Shown here in pieces: positions 27,253 through 36,699 of a stretch of DNA of 64,000 nucleotides. The notes beneath the pieces were generated by a model. It was not told the DNA's origin. It saw nothing but the letters and a program-made list of their open reading frames with translations, and did no database searches. This stretch comes from JBGPLJ01 sp963826145. GTDB taxonomy: Bacteria; Pseudomonadota; Gammaproteobacteria; Steroidobacterales; Steroidobacteraceae. Made by a program: the position numbers and the translations under genes. The stretch spans positions 186,001-250,000 of the forward strand of contig CAWGVW010000001.1 of NCBI GenBank assembly GCA_963826145.1, in the 5' to 3' direction. Position 1 is the stretch's first letter. Every line of letters starts with the position of its first letter.

Positions 27253-28183
27253 GTGGACGAGCACGCGCCGGTTCTTGTCGAGGAAGTGCTGGCGGCGCTC
27301 GAAGCGAAGGCGGAAGGCTGGTACTGCGATGCCACCTTCGGCCGGGGAGGGCACAGTGCCGCGATTCTCGCGCGGCTTGGAGAGCAGGGCCGGTTGATTG
27401 CGTTCGATCGCGACGCGCAGGCGGTTGCGGTTGGCCAAGGCAAGTTCGGCGCGGACCCGCGGTTTGCCATCCGGCACGCGGATTTCGCGAGCCTCGAAGC
27501 CGAGCTCGATGCGCTCGGTGTGAGGCGGGGGCTCGATGGCGTGATCTTCGATCTCGGCGTGTCGTCGCCGCAGCTCGATGACGCCGCGAGAGGTTTCAGT
27601 TTCATGCGCGACGGACCGCTCGACATGCGCATGGATACGCGCCAGGGGCAGAGCGCCGCCACGTGGCTAGCACGGGCGCCGCTCGAGGAGATCGAAGAAG
27701 TGATCGCGACGTTGGGCGAGGATCGATTCGCAAGGCGCATTGCACGCGCGATCGTCGAACCGCCGCAGCCACCGTCCCTTCGAGCGCACGACCGACCTCG
27801 CCGCGGTCATCGCCGACAACGTCAGGACGCGCGAGCCGGGCAAGCATCCGGCGACCCGCAGTTTCCAGGCCATCCGCATGCACGTGAACGACGAACTCGG
27901 ACAGCTCGAGTCGGGCCTTGAAGCCGCGCGCCGCCGCCTCTCGGGCCGCGGGCGCCTCTGTGTCGTCAGTTTTCATTCGCTCGAAGACCGCCTCGTCAAG
28001 CGTTTTATGCGCCGGCATGCACACGCTGACCCGATGTACGCGGGCATGCCGATGATTCCCGAGGCGGCGCGCCCGACGTTGCGCGTCGTCGGCAAGGCCA
28101 TGCGCCCTGGAGCCGCGGAAGTCGCACGCAATGCGCGCGCTCGCAGCGCGACGCTGCGCGTCGCCGAGAGGCTGGACTCATGA
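27253..28183 (+). CDS. rsmH: 16S rRNA (cytosine(1402)-N4)-methyltransferase (frame interrupted once)
   Basis: RsmH (MraW) methylates N4 of C1402 in 16S rRNA. The N-terminal part shows HAPVLVEEVLAAL, CDATFGRGGHSAAIL (the SAM site), FDLGVSSPQLDD and FMRDGPLDMRMD. The C-terminal part shows RVNDELGQLE-like HVNDELGQLESGLEAAR and VVSFHSLEDRLVKRF. The two parts are in different frames. Removing one C at 27760/27761 joins them through AIVERRSHRPFERTTDL into a 309-residue protein. The start is taken as GTG 27253, just after mraZ, because no ATG gives a family-like N-terminus and length. It overlaps ftsL by 4 bases. Confidence 0.9.
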
Positions 28184-28458
28184 TTTCCCGAAGGCTCACG
28201 GCCATTTTGCTGCCGCTTTTGTGGGTCAGTGTTCTGGTATCGGCGGCCGGTGTGATCTACGCGAAGCACCGTTCCCGCGCGCTTTTCGTCGAACTGCAAG
28301 CGCTCAATCGCGAGCGCGACGACCTCGAAACGGAGTGGGGCCAGCTGCAGCTCGAGCAGAGCGCGTGGTCGACCCATGGATTCGTCGAGCGTGTCGCAAA
28401 CGCGAAGCTCGCCATGGATCTGCCGGCTCCGGCGGAAGTGAAGATCGTACGACAATGA
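28180..28458 (+). CDS. ftsL: Cell division protein FtsL
   Basis: FtsL is a small bitopic divisome protein that pairs with FtsB through a coiled coil and helps activate FtsWI. The 92-residue product has an N-terminal transmembrane helix (LTAILLPLLWVSVLVSAAGVI, about residues 6-26) followed by a periplasmic heptad region rich in Leu and Glu (FVELQALNRERDDLETEW). It overlaps rsmH by 4 bases and ftsI by 4, in the standard dcw position. Sequence conservation is low, so context is part of the call. Confidence 0.92.
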   Translation: MISRRLTAILLPLLWVSVLVSAAGVIYAKHRSRALFVELQALNRERDDLETEWGQLQLEQSAWSTHGFVERVANAKLAMDLPAPAEVKIVRQ

Positions 28459-30191
28459 AATCGGCCCCGGCACGCAAACAAAGTCCCGACTGGCAGTACC
28501 GCTGGCGATCGCTTGCGGTGCTGGGACTGCTCATGGCCTGCGCGCTCACTCTTGTTGCGCGCGCCGTGGAGCTGCAGCTCGTCGACAGGGATTTCCTGCG
28601 CGGCCAGGGCGAGGAGCGCTATTCGCGGGTCGCGCGGATCAGTGCCCATCGCGGCACGATTACGGATCGCTTCGGCGAGCCGCTTGCCGTCAGCACGCCG
28701 GTTGATGCGGTCTGGGTGAATCCACGGGAGCTGCGGCAGGTGGCGGACCAGATTCCGAAACTTGCCAAGGCGCTCGGCAAGGACAAACAGTGGCTGGCGC
28801 GGCGCGTGAGCGCGAGCCTCGATCGCGACTATCTGGTGATCGCGCGTCCGGTGCATCCGGACCTCGGCGCGCGAGTCAAGGCGCTCGGCATACCGGGCGT
28901 CTATCTCGACCGCGAATACCGGCGGTATTACCCCGCCGGTGAAATTGCCGGGCACGTGCTCGGATTCACGGGCCTCGACGATCTCGGCCAGGAAGGCCTC
29001 GAGCTTGCATACGATCACTGGCTTGGCGGCGAGGACGGCGCCAAGCGCGTCATCCAGGACAGCCTTGGTCACGTGGTCGAGGACGTCGAGAGCATCCGGC
29101 CCGCGCGCCAGGGCCAGGATCTCATCACGAGCCTCGACCTTCGCATCCAGTACCTCGCCTACCGGGAACTGAAGGCCGCGATCATCGCCAATCGAGCGCG
29201 CTCGGGTTCCGTGGTCGTGCTCGACGTCAATACGGGCGAAGTGCTCGCGATGGTGAACCAGCCCGCCTACAACCCGAATGATCGCGAGCAGATCGAAGCC
29301 GCGCGCTTTCGCAATCGCGCTGCGACCGATATCTTCGAGCCGGGTTCAAGCATCAAGCCCTTCATCGTCGCGGCGGCGCTCGCCTCGGGCCGATACAACG
29401 AGCGCAGCCTCGTCGATACCTCGCCCGGCTTCATCCGCGTCGGCATCAAGATCATCGAGGACAAGAAGAACCTCGGCAGCATTGGCTTGAACGAGATCCT
29501 CGAGAAGTCTTCCAACGTCGGCGTCGCGAAGGTCGCTCTCACGCTCGAGCCGGAGAAGATCTGGCGCACGCTTTCGGATCTCGGCTTCGGCCAGGTTACA
29601 TCGAGCGATTTCCCCGGCGAGTCCGCTGGGCTTCTGAGCAACTACGCGCACTGGCGCCCGATCGGTATCGCGACCATGGCCTACGGCTACGGTCTTTCGG
29701 TGACGCCGCTGCAGCTCGCGCACGCCTATGCAACGCTCGGTTCGGGTGGCATCTCGCGCCCGGTTTCGTTCGTGCGAGTCGATGAAGCGGTTGAAGGCAA
29801 CCGGGTCCTCGACGAACGGCAGACGCGCACGCTGATTCACATGATGGAGTCCGTGGTCACTGCCGAAGGCACGGGCTTGCAGGCGTCGGTGCGCTGGTAC
29901 CGTGTGGCCGGGAAGACAGGCACCGCATGGAAGTCGAACGCCGGCGGTTACTCCACCGACAAGTACATGGCGGTCTTCGCCGGGCTCGTTCCGGCATCGC
30001 GGCCGCGCTTTGCCTGTGTCGTCGTAATTGACGAACCCGGCGCCGGCAAATTCTACGGGGGCGACGTTTCCGCTCCGGTCTTTTCGAGCGTGATGGCGGG
30101 AGCTCTGCGGCTCATGGCCATCGCGCCGGATGCGCGCCTGCCCGTCGATGTGCAGCAGCCCACGCTCGCGCAAAGCGGAGTCGCTCCGTGA
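28455..30191 (+). CDS. ftsI: Peptidoglycan transpeptidase FtsI (PBP3)
   Basis: FtsI crosslinks septal peptidoglycan in complex with FtsW. The 578-residue protein has a short cytoplasmic tail, one transmembrane helix (about residues 20-38), the class B pedestal domain beginning RGTITDRFGEPLAVSTP, and the transpeptidase domain. Active-site motifs are S298-S-I-K301 in FEPGSSIKP, SSN in EKSSNVGVAK, and K487-T-G in VAGKTGTAWK. Beta-lactams acylate the serine in this family. The ATG at 28455 overlaps ftsL; longer in-frame forms start inside rsmH and are not used. Confidence 0.96.
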   Translation: MKSAPARKQSPDWQYRWRSLAVLGLLMACALTLVARAVELQLVDRDFLRGQGEERYSRVARISAHRGTITDRFGEPLAVSTPVDAVWVNPRELRQVADQIPKLAKALGKDKQWLARRVSASLDRDYLVIARPVHPDLGARVKALGIPGVYLDREYRRYYPAGEIAGHVLGFTGLDDLGQEGLELAYDHWLGGEDGAKRVIQDSLGHVVEDVESIRPARQGQDLITSLDLRIQYLAYRELKAAIIANRARSGSVVVLDVNTGEVLAMVNQPAYNPNDREQIEAARFRNRAATDIFEPGSSIKPFIVAAALASGRYNERSLVDTSPGFIRVGIKIIEDKKNLGSIGLNEILEKSSNVGVAKVALTLEPEKIWRTLSDLGFGQVTSSDFPGESAGLLSNYAHWRPIGIATMAYGYGLSVTPLQLAHAYATLGSGGISRPVSFVRVDEAVEGNRVLDERQTRTLIHMMESVVTAEGTGLQASVRWYRVAGKTGTAWKSNAGGYSTDKYMAVFAGLVPASRPRFACVVVIDEPGAGKFYGGDVSAPVFSSVMAGALRLMAIAPDARLPVDVQQPTLAQSGVAP

Positions 30192-31690
30192 TGCCCGCCC
30201 ACGCCGATAACCCGACCGTCGAGCTCGCGGCCCTCGTCAGCGGAATTGTCGCGAGCAAAGTCGCGGACCTGCGAATCTCCGATCTCACGCTCGACAGCCG
30301 CGCGGTGACGCCGGGCGCGCTGTTTCTCGCCTGCCCGGGACTTAAGCATCACGGCCTCGAATTCCTCGACGCGGCAGTCAAGGCGGGTGCAGCCGCAGTA
30401 CTTTGGGAGCCTGCCCCAGGCGTGTCGAAGCCACGGTTGCCGGCCGGCGTCATCGCGCACGAAGTGCCGGGGCTCTCGCGTTACGTCGGCACGCTCGCAG
30501 ACCGCTTCTTCGGCAGCCCCTCGGCCGCGCTCACGGTCGCGGGCGTCACGGGCACGAACGGCAAGACGACGACGGCATTCCTCATTGCGCAGGCGCTGGA
30601 GGCTTGCGGCGAGGCGAGTGCCTACGCCGGCACGCTCGGCTTCGGCCGGCCGCGTTTCCTGCGCGGCACGACCCACACGACGCCGGATTGTGTCTCCGTG
30701 CATCGCGAACTTGCCGACGCCCGTGGCCTGGGCGTGAAGAACGTCGCAATGGAAGTTTCCTCGCACGCGCTCGATCAGGGCCGCGTCGACGCAGTGCGGT
30801 TTCGCACGGCGATTTTCACGAATCTCACCCGCGACCATCTCGACTACCACGGAACGATGGAATCCTACGGCGCGGCCAAGGCGCGGCTCTTTCAGACGCC
30901 GGGGCTGGAGGCCCGTGTGATCAACGTCACCGACCCTTTCGGTCGTGAGCTTGCCGCGCGCCAGGATCCGGGCGAGCTCATCGCAGTTGCGACGGATCGC
31001 ACCGAGCCGCGCGCCGAGCGCTTCGTCAGCGCACGTCACGTGCGCACCATGCCGCGCGGCCTCGATCTCGATGTGGAGACCCACCTCGGCGCGGTCAATT
31101 TCCCGGCGCCGCTCGTCGGACGATTCAACACGGAAAATATTCTGCTGACGCTCGCCGCACTTCTCGTGCGAGGCCACGGCCTCGCACGGGCGACGCGTGC
31201 GTTGGCCAATGTGTGTGCGCCCGCTGGCCGGATGGAGACATTCCACCGGCAGGGCCGAGCGGTCGCCGTCGTGGACTACGCCCACTCTCCCGATGCGCTC
31301 GCGAAAGCGCTCGGAGCCTTGCGCGAGCATTGCGCGGGCAGACTGTGGTGCGTATTCGGCTGCGGCGGCGACCGCGATCCTGGCAAGCGCCCGATGATGG
31401 CGTCGGTAGCCGAGCGGCTAGCCGACGTTACGATCGTGACCGACGACAATCCGCGCACCGAGAGTGGCGATGCCATCGTCGCCGGTGTGCTGCAGGGTTT
31501 CGCCGATCGCACGCGTGTACGCGTGATCCGCGATCGCGCGGCGGCGATTCGCACGGCCCTCGCAGAAGCCGAGGCGGCGGACGCGGTGCTGATCGCGGGC
31601 AAAGGCCATGAGCACTACCAGATCTACGGCACCGAGAAGCGCGACTTCAGCGATCGCGCCATCGTGCTCGCGGCGCAGGAGGGCGCATGA
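30191..31690 (+). CDS. murE: UDP-MurNAc-tripeptide synthetase MurE
   Basis: MurE adds the third amino acid of the stem peptide in the cytoplasm. The 499-residue protein has the Mur ligase ATP loop GTNGKTTTAFL, TPDCVSVHRELADAR, and the carbamylated-lysine region. The motif DNPRTE near residue 420 marks enzymes that add meso-diaminopimelate rather than lysine. Translation may start at ATG 30191, sharing one base with the ftsI stop, or at GTG 30188. It overlaps murF by 4 bases. Confidence 0.96.
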   Translation: MPAHADNPTVELAALVSGIVASKVADLRISDLTLDSRAVTPGALFLACPGLKHHGLEFLDAAVKAGAAAVLWEPAPGVSKPRLPAGVIAHEVPGLSRYVGTLADRFFGSPSAALTVAGVTGTNGKTTTAFLIAQALEACGEASAYAGTLGFGRPRFLRGTTHTTPDCVSVHRELADARGLGVKNVAMEVSSHALDQGRVDAVRFRTAIFTNLTRDHLDYHGTMESYGAAKARLFQTPGLEARVINVTDPFGRELAARQDPGELIAVATDRTEPRAERFVSARHVRTMPRGLDLDVETHLGAVNFPAPLVGRFNTENILLTLAALLVRGHGLARATRALANVCAPAGRMETFHRQGRAVAVVDYAHSPDALAKALGALREHCAGRLWCVFGCGGDRDPGKRPMMASVAERLADVTIVTDDNPRTESGDAIVAGVLQGFADRTRVRVIRDRAAAIRTALAEAEAADAVLIAGKGHEHYQIYGTEKRDFSDRAIVLAAQEGA

Positions 31691-33045
31691 AACGCACTCT
31701 CGCAGAAGCGGCACGCGCCGTCGGCGCGACGCTCAGCGGCGCGGACCGGCCCTTTGACGAGGTTTCCTCCGATACGCGCACGCTGGAGGCCGGACAGCTG
31801 TTCATCGCGCTGCGCGGAACGAATTTTGACGCCAACGATTTCGTCGCCGAGGCGGCGCGCCGCGGCGCGGTCGGCGCCGTCGTCGAGCGGCTGCAGCCCG
31901 TCGCGTTGCCGCAGATCGTCGTCGCGGATTCGCTGGCGGCGCTCACAACGCTCGCGCGTGAATGGCGCAGGCAGTTCTCCATTCCGCTCATCGGAATCGC
32001 CGGCAGCAATGGCAAGACGACCGCCAAGGAGATGACGGGCGGCATCATGTCACAGGTCGGCGCTTGCCTTGCGACACGGGGCAATCTCAACAATCACATC
32101 GGCGTGCCGCTCACGCTGTTGCGTCTCGGCGAAGCCCACCGCTCGGCGGTCGTCGAGATGGGTGCGAATCGTGCAGGGGACATCGCAGGCCTCGCAGCGC
32201 TCGCGCAACCCACCGTCGGGCTCGTCACGAACGCGGGCGATGAGCACCTCGAGGGCTTCGGCAGCCTCGAAGGCGTCGCTCGCGCCGAAGGGGAAATGTT
32301 CAGCGCCCTCGGCGGCGCGCAAACGGCCGTGATCAATGCGGACGACCCCTTCGCGCCCCTTTGGCGGGAACTGGCCGGCGCGCGCCGCACGATCACTTTC
32401 GGCATGAATCCGGGCGCGAATGTCACGGCGCGGGACGTGCAGCAGTCAGGGCGCTCGCTCGATTTCGCCTTGCGGACGCCCGATGGCGAGGGCCGGGTAC
32501 GCCTGCAGCTACTCGGTCGTCACAACGTTCTCAATGCCCTCGCCGCCGCCGCCGCCGCCGGCGCGGCAGGCGCCGAACTCGAACATTGCATCCGCGGCCT
32601 CGAAACGGTGCGCGCGGTGCGCGGCAGGCTCGATCTCAAGTCCGCGGCCAATGGCGCCGCGGTCATCGACGATTCGTACAACGCGAATCCGAGTTCTGCG
32701 CGCGCCGCCATCGATGTGCTGCGTGAATCGGCGGGGGTCGGCTGGCTGGTGCTCGGCGACATGGCGGAGCTCGGCGACTATGCGGTCCAGAGTCACGTGG
32801 ATATCGGCCGTTATGCGCGCAGCAAGGGTGTCTCGCGGCTGTTCGCGGTCGGCGAGCTGACTCGCCATGCGGTCGAAGCATTTGGTCCCGGAGCCGAGTG
32901 GTTTGCCGGCACCGATGTGTTGATCGATCGACTGCGCGAGGACCTGACGGCGGATGTGACCCTCCTCGTGAAAGGGTCGCGCGTCAACCGGCTCGAGCGC
33001 GTCGTCGACGCGCTGACCCGTGCCGAGTGGATGAAGGCCGGCTGA
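31687..33045 (+). CDS. murF: UDP-MurNAc-tripeptide-D-Ala-D-Ala ligase MurF
   Basis: MurF adds the D-Ala-D-Ala dipeptide, completing UDP-MurNAc-pentapeptide. The 452-residue protein begins with the MurF N-domain (SSDTRTLEAGQLFIALRG). The ATP loop reads GSNGKTTAKEM, followed by TRGNLNNHIGVPLTLL and the catalytic centre. DDSYNANPSSARAAID and VLGDMAELG are hallmarks of its C-terminal domain. It is coupled to murE by a 4-base overlap and precedes mraY by 16 bases. Confidence 0.96.
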   Translation: MKRTLAEAARAVGATLSGADRPFDEVSSDTRTLEAGQLFIALRGTNFDANDFVAEAARRGAVGAVVERLQPVALPQIVVADSLAALTTLAREWRRQFSIPLIGIAGSNGKTTAKEMTGGIMSQVGACLATRGNLNNHIGVPLTLLRLGEAHRSAVVEMGANRAGDIAGLAALAQPTVGLVTNAGDEHLEGFGSLEGVARAEGEMFSALGGAQTAVINADDPFAPLWRELAGARRTITFGMNPGANVTARDVQQSGRSLDFALRTPDGEGRVRLQLLGRHNVLNALAAAAAAGAAGAELEHCIRGLETVRAVRGRLDLKSAANGAAVIDDSYNANPSSARAAIDVLRESAGVGWLVLGDMAELGDYAVQSHVDIGRYARSKGVSRLFAVGELTRHAVEAFGPGAEWFAGTDVLIDRLREDLTADVTLLVKGSRVNRLERVVDALTRAEWMKAG

Positions 33046-33061
33046 GAGGAAAAGAGTCAAC

Positions 33062-34147
33062 GTGCTCTATTGGCTGACACAACAACTCACGCACGTCTAC
33101 ACGGGCTTCAACGTCTTCAGCTATCTGACGCTGCGCGCGATCCTCGCAGTGGTCACGGCGCTTGCGATTGCGCTGCTCGTCGGACCATGGATGATCCGGC
33201 GCCTGACGCGCCGGCAGATCGGGCAGGTCGTGCGCGACGACGGCCCGCAGTCGCATCTAACCAAGGCGGGAACGCCGACCATGGGCGGCGCGCTCATCCT
33301 GGTCGCAATTGCGGTCGGCACACTCGCCTGGTCGGATCTCAGGAACCGCTTCGTCTGGATCGTGCTCGGCACGACGCTCGCCTTCGGCGTGATCGGTTTC
33401 TACGACGATTACCTCAAGCTCATCGTCGGCAACTCAAAGGGTCTCGCCGCCCGCTACAAGTATTTCTGGCAGTCGGTGGCCGGCCTCGGCTGCGCGATTG
33501 CGATCTTCACGACGGCGACAACGCCGGTCGAGACGGCGCTCTACCTGCCGTTCTTCAAGCACTTCGTTCTGCCGATGAACGCCGTCACCTTCATCGCATT
33601 GGCGTACTTCGTGATCGTCGGCACGTCCAATGCGGTGAATCTCACTGACGGGCTCGACGGACTCGCGATCATGCCCGCGGCGATGGTCGGCGGCGCCCTT
33701 GGCGTCTTCGCGTACGCCACCGGCAATTTCAACTTCGCGACCTACCTGCAGATTCCCTACATACCGGGCGTCGGTGAACTCCTCATCTTCTGCGGCACGC
33801 TGGTCGGCGCGGGCCTCGGCTTTCTCTGGTTCAACGCCTATCCCGCGCAGGTCTTCATGGGCGACATCGGCGCGCTCGCGATCGGCGCCGCGCTCGGCAC
33901 GCTCGCGGTCATCGTGCGCCAGGAGGTCGTGCTCCTCGTCATGGGCGGGCTCTTCGTGCTCGAGACTGTCTCGGTCATCCTGCAGGTCGTCTCGTTCAAG
34001 CTGACGGGGCGCCGCATTTTCCGCATGGCGCCGATCCACCATCACTTCGAGTTGAAGGGCTGGGCCGAGCCCAAGGTGATCGTGCGCTTTTGGATCATCA
34101 GCCTGATCCTCGTTCTCGCGGGTCTTGCGACCCTGAAGCTGCGGTAA
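33062..34147 (+). CDS. mraY: Phospho-N-acetylmuramoyl-pentapeptide-transferase
   Basis: MraY moves phospho-MurNAc-pentapeptide onto undecaprenyl phosphate to make lipid I at the inner membrane. The 361-residue protein has about ten transmembrane segments. The catalytic acidic motifs are FYDDYLKL and NLTDGLDGLA, and MAPIHHHFELKGW near the C-terminus is the histidine motif. The start is GTG 33062 with GAGAGGAAAAG upstream; the length equals the E. coli protein to within one residue. Confidence 0.97.
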   Translation: MLYWLTQQLTHVYTGFNVFSYLTLRAILAVVTALAIALLVGPWMIRRLTRRQIGQVVRDDGPQSHLTKAGTPTMGGALILVAIAVGTLAWSDLRNRFVWIVLGTTLAFGVIGFYDDYLKLIVGNSKGLAARYKYFWQSVAGLGCAIAIFTTATTPVETALYLPFFKHFVLPMNAVTFIALAYFVIVGTSNAVNLTDGLDGLAIMPAAMVGGALGVFAYATGNFNFATYLQIPYIPGVGELLIFCGTLVGAGLGFLWFNAYPAQVFMGDIGALAIGAALGTLAVIVRQEVVLLVMGGLFVLETVSVILQVVSFKLTGRRIFRMAPIHHHFELKGWAEPKVIVRFWIISLILVLAGLATLKLR

Positions 34148-34155
34148 GCCGAACC

Positions 34156-35515
34156 ATGCCGACCGCAGCCACGCAACCTACGAATGCTGACAGACGCCAT
34201 GTAGTGGTCGTCGGGTTGGGGCGCACGGGATTCTCGTGCGCCCGCTTTCTTGCCGCTCGCGGCGAACGTGTCGTCGTCACGGACAGCCGCATCGGAACCG
34301 CCCGAGTTGCCCGCGTTGAGGGCGCTCGATGCGGGAATCGAAGCGCGCGTCGGCGGGTTCGATGACAAGGTACTCGAGGGCGCACGTCAGGTTGTCGTGT
34401 CGCCCGGCGTGTCGCTGCAAGAGCCGTTCGTCACGCGTGCACGGCAGCAGGGGCTCGAAATCGTAGGTGACATCGAACTCTTTGCCCGCGCCGTCGAGGG
34501 ACCGGTCGTCGGCGTCACCGGCACGAATGGCAAGAGCACCGTCACTACGCTCATTGCGCTGATGGCCGAGAGCGCGGGCCGTCGCGTGCGCGCGGGCGGC
34601 AACCTCGGCGAGCCCGCGCTCGATCTGCTCCAAGGCGAGGCAGGCGAGCTCTACGTGCTCGAACTCTCGAGCTATCAGCTGGAAACGACGCAGTCGCTCA
34701 AGCTGCGCGCGGCGACCATCCTCAACATCACGCCGGACCACCTCGACCGCTACGCGAGCCTCGCTCCCTACGCGGCCGCCAAGGCGCGCATTCTTGAGCG
34801 CTGTGACGTCGCCGTGCTGAATGCCGACGATGCCGCCGTGATGCGCCTTGCGCGTGCTGGCCAACGTACGGTCACGTTCTCGCTCGATGCAACCCGGAGC
34901 GCGGATTTCCGCGCGTTGCGGGAAGGTGGCGACGTGACGTTGCTTCGCCGTGGCGAGCGTCTGCTTGCGATGAGCGAGCTGAAGATCACGGGCCTGCACA
35001 ACGCCGCCAACGCACTGGCAGCGCTCGCGGTCGCGGAAGCGATCGGAATCGCCGATCGCCACGCGCTCATGGCCTTGCGGGCATTCCCGGGACTCGAGCA
35101 CAGAACCCAGTGGGTCGCCGACGTAGACGGCGTCCGCTACGTTGACGATTCGAAGGGCACCAACGTCGGCGCCACGCTTGCCGCGGTCGCGGGGTTCGAA
35201 GGGCCGCTGATCGTCATCGCAGGGGGGGACGGGAAGAACCAGGACTTTGCGCCGCTCGCCCGCGCCTTTCGCGGCAAGGTCCGTCATACGGTTCTCATCG
35301 GCCGTGACGCCGGGATCATCGAGCAGGCGCTCGCTGGCACGAGCGAGACCAGCCGCTCGGCGACGATGGAAGATGCGGTGCGCCGTGCGCAGGCCGTGGC
35401 GCGCCCCGGCGACACTGTGCTGCTGTCACCCGCGTGCGCCAGTTTCGACATGTTCCGCGACTACCATCACCGCGGAGCGGTCTTCGCAGCCGCTGTCAAA
35501 GGCCTGAGCGCATGA
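34156..35515 (+). CDS. murD: UDP-MurNAc-L-alanine:D-glutamate ligase MurD (frame interrupted once)
   Basis: MurD adds D-glutamate to UDP-MurNAc-L-Ala. The first 46 or so residues (HVVVVGLGRTGFSCARFLAA, then VVVTDSR) are in one frame. The rest (PPELPALRALDAGIEARVGG, the ATP loop GTNGKSTVTTL, NITPDHLDRY, YVDDSKGTNVGATLAA) is in the next. Removing one base near 34291 joins them as VTDSRSEPPELPAL, giving 452 residues. MurD is essential for peptidoglycan synthesis and no second copy is visible, so the break is probably an error in the sequence. The stop overlaps the ftsW start by 4 bases. Confidence 0.93.
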
Positions 35516-36699
35516 GCGCAGCCGCCGCCAGCGTCACTCGGGGCCTCACCCGCGGCCAGCGGTTCCAGTGGGATCCCGTGATGCTTGCCGTCACGATGTC
35601 GCTGCTCCTCGTCGGCCTCATCATGGTCACTTCGGCGTCGATCTCGATTGCCGATACGCGCCAGGGCGACCCCTTCTTCTACCTCGAGCGGCAGCTCCTC
35701 TTCGCATTCATCGGCTGCGCGGCGGGCGTCGTGCTTGCAACCGTGCGTGCCGATGCCTGGGACCGGCTGGGCGTCGTGCTGCTCATCGTCGCGATCGGCA
35801 TGCTGATTGCCGTGCTGATCCCCGGCATCGGCGCAGTCGTCAACGGCAGCCGGCGATGGCTGCGCGTTGGTCCACTCAACTTCCAGGCGTCCGAGCTGGC
35901 GCGAGTGTTCGTGCTCGTCTACCTCTGCAGCTACGCCGTGCGCCGGCGCGATGAACTGCGCGACACCCTGCTCGGATTCGTGAAGCCGATGGCGCCGCTC
36001 GCGCTTGCCGCGGGGCTCCTCCTCATCGAGCCGGATTTCGGTGCGGCGTCCGTGCTGCTCGTGACCGGCGTCGGACTCCTTTTCATCGCGGGCGCACGGC
36101 TGCGTTACGTACTCATCCTTTGCGCGGGCGGCGCGGCGCTCCTCGGGATCATCGCGGTCTCTTCCGCCTACCGAGTGAAGCGGCTCCTCGCGTTCCTCGA
36201 TCCCTGGGCCGATCCCTTCGCGAGCGGTTTCCAGCTGACGCAGTCGCTGATCGCCATCGGCCGCGGCGAATGGTTTGGCGTAGGACTCGGCGCAAGCGTC
36301 CAGAAGCTCTTCTATCTGCCGGAGGCGCACACGGATTTCGTGTTCGCCGTGCTCGCCGAGGAACTGGGGCTCATCGGCATCGTGATGATCGTCGGCCTGT
36401 TCGTCATTCTTGTCTGGCGCTCGTTCTACATAGCGCGGCTCGCGCGCGATGCAGGCCTCGCATTCCAGTCCTATCTCGCGACGGCATTTGGTCTCTGGAT
36501 CGGTCTGCAGGCATTCATCAACATCGGCGTGAACATGGGGCTCCTGCCGACGAAGGGCCTGACGCTGCCGCTCGTGAGTTACGGCCGCTCGAGCCTCGTC
36601 GTGACGCTCGCCTGGGTCGGCCTGATGCTGCGCATCTATCACGAGTCGATGCTGGCCGGCCGCACGGCGACCGCACGGTTGGCGGAGAGTCGGGCATGA
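35512..36699 (+). CDS. ftsW: Septal peptidoglycan polymerase FtsW
   Basis: FtsW is the SEDS-family glycosyltransferase that polymerises lipid II at the septum with FtsI. The 395-residue protein has about ten transmembrane helices. Family motifs include VNGSRRWLRVGPLNFQASEL, LIEPDFGAASVLL with the conserved acidic residue, and GEWFGVGLGASVQKLFYLPE followed by HTDFVFAVLAEELGL. The ATG at 35512 overlaps the murD stop; upstream in-frame starts lie inside murD. The stop overlaps the murG start by 4 bases. Confidence 0.96.
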   Translation: MSAAAASVTRGLTRGQRFQWDPVMLAVTMSLLLVGLIMVTSASISIADTRQGDPFFYLERQLLFAFIGCAAGVVLATVRADAWDRLGVVLLIVAIGMLIAVLIPGIGAVVNGSRRWLRVGPLNFQASELARVFVLVYLCSYAVRRRDELRDTLLGFVKPMAPLALAAGLLLIEPDFGAASVLLVTGVGLLFIAGARLRYVLILCAGGAALLGIIAVSSAYRVKRLLAFLDPWADPFASGFQLTQSLIAIGRGEWFGVGLGASVQKLFYLPEAHTDFVFAVLAEELGLIGIVMIVGLFVILVWRSFYIARLARDAGLAFQSYLATAFGLWIGLQAFINIGVNMGLLPTKGLTLPLVSYGRSSLVVTLAWVGLMLRIYHESMLAGRTATARLAESRA

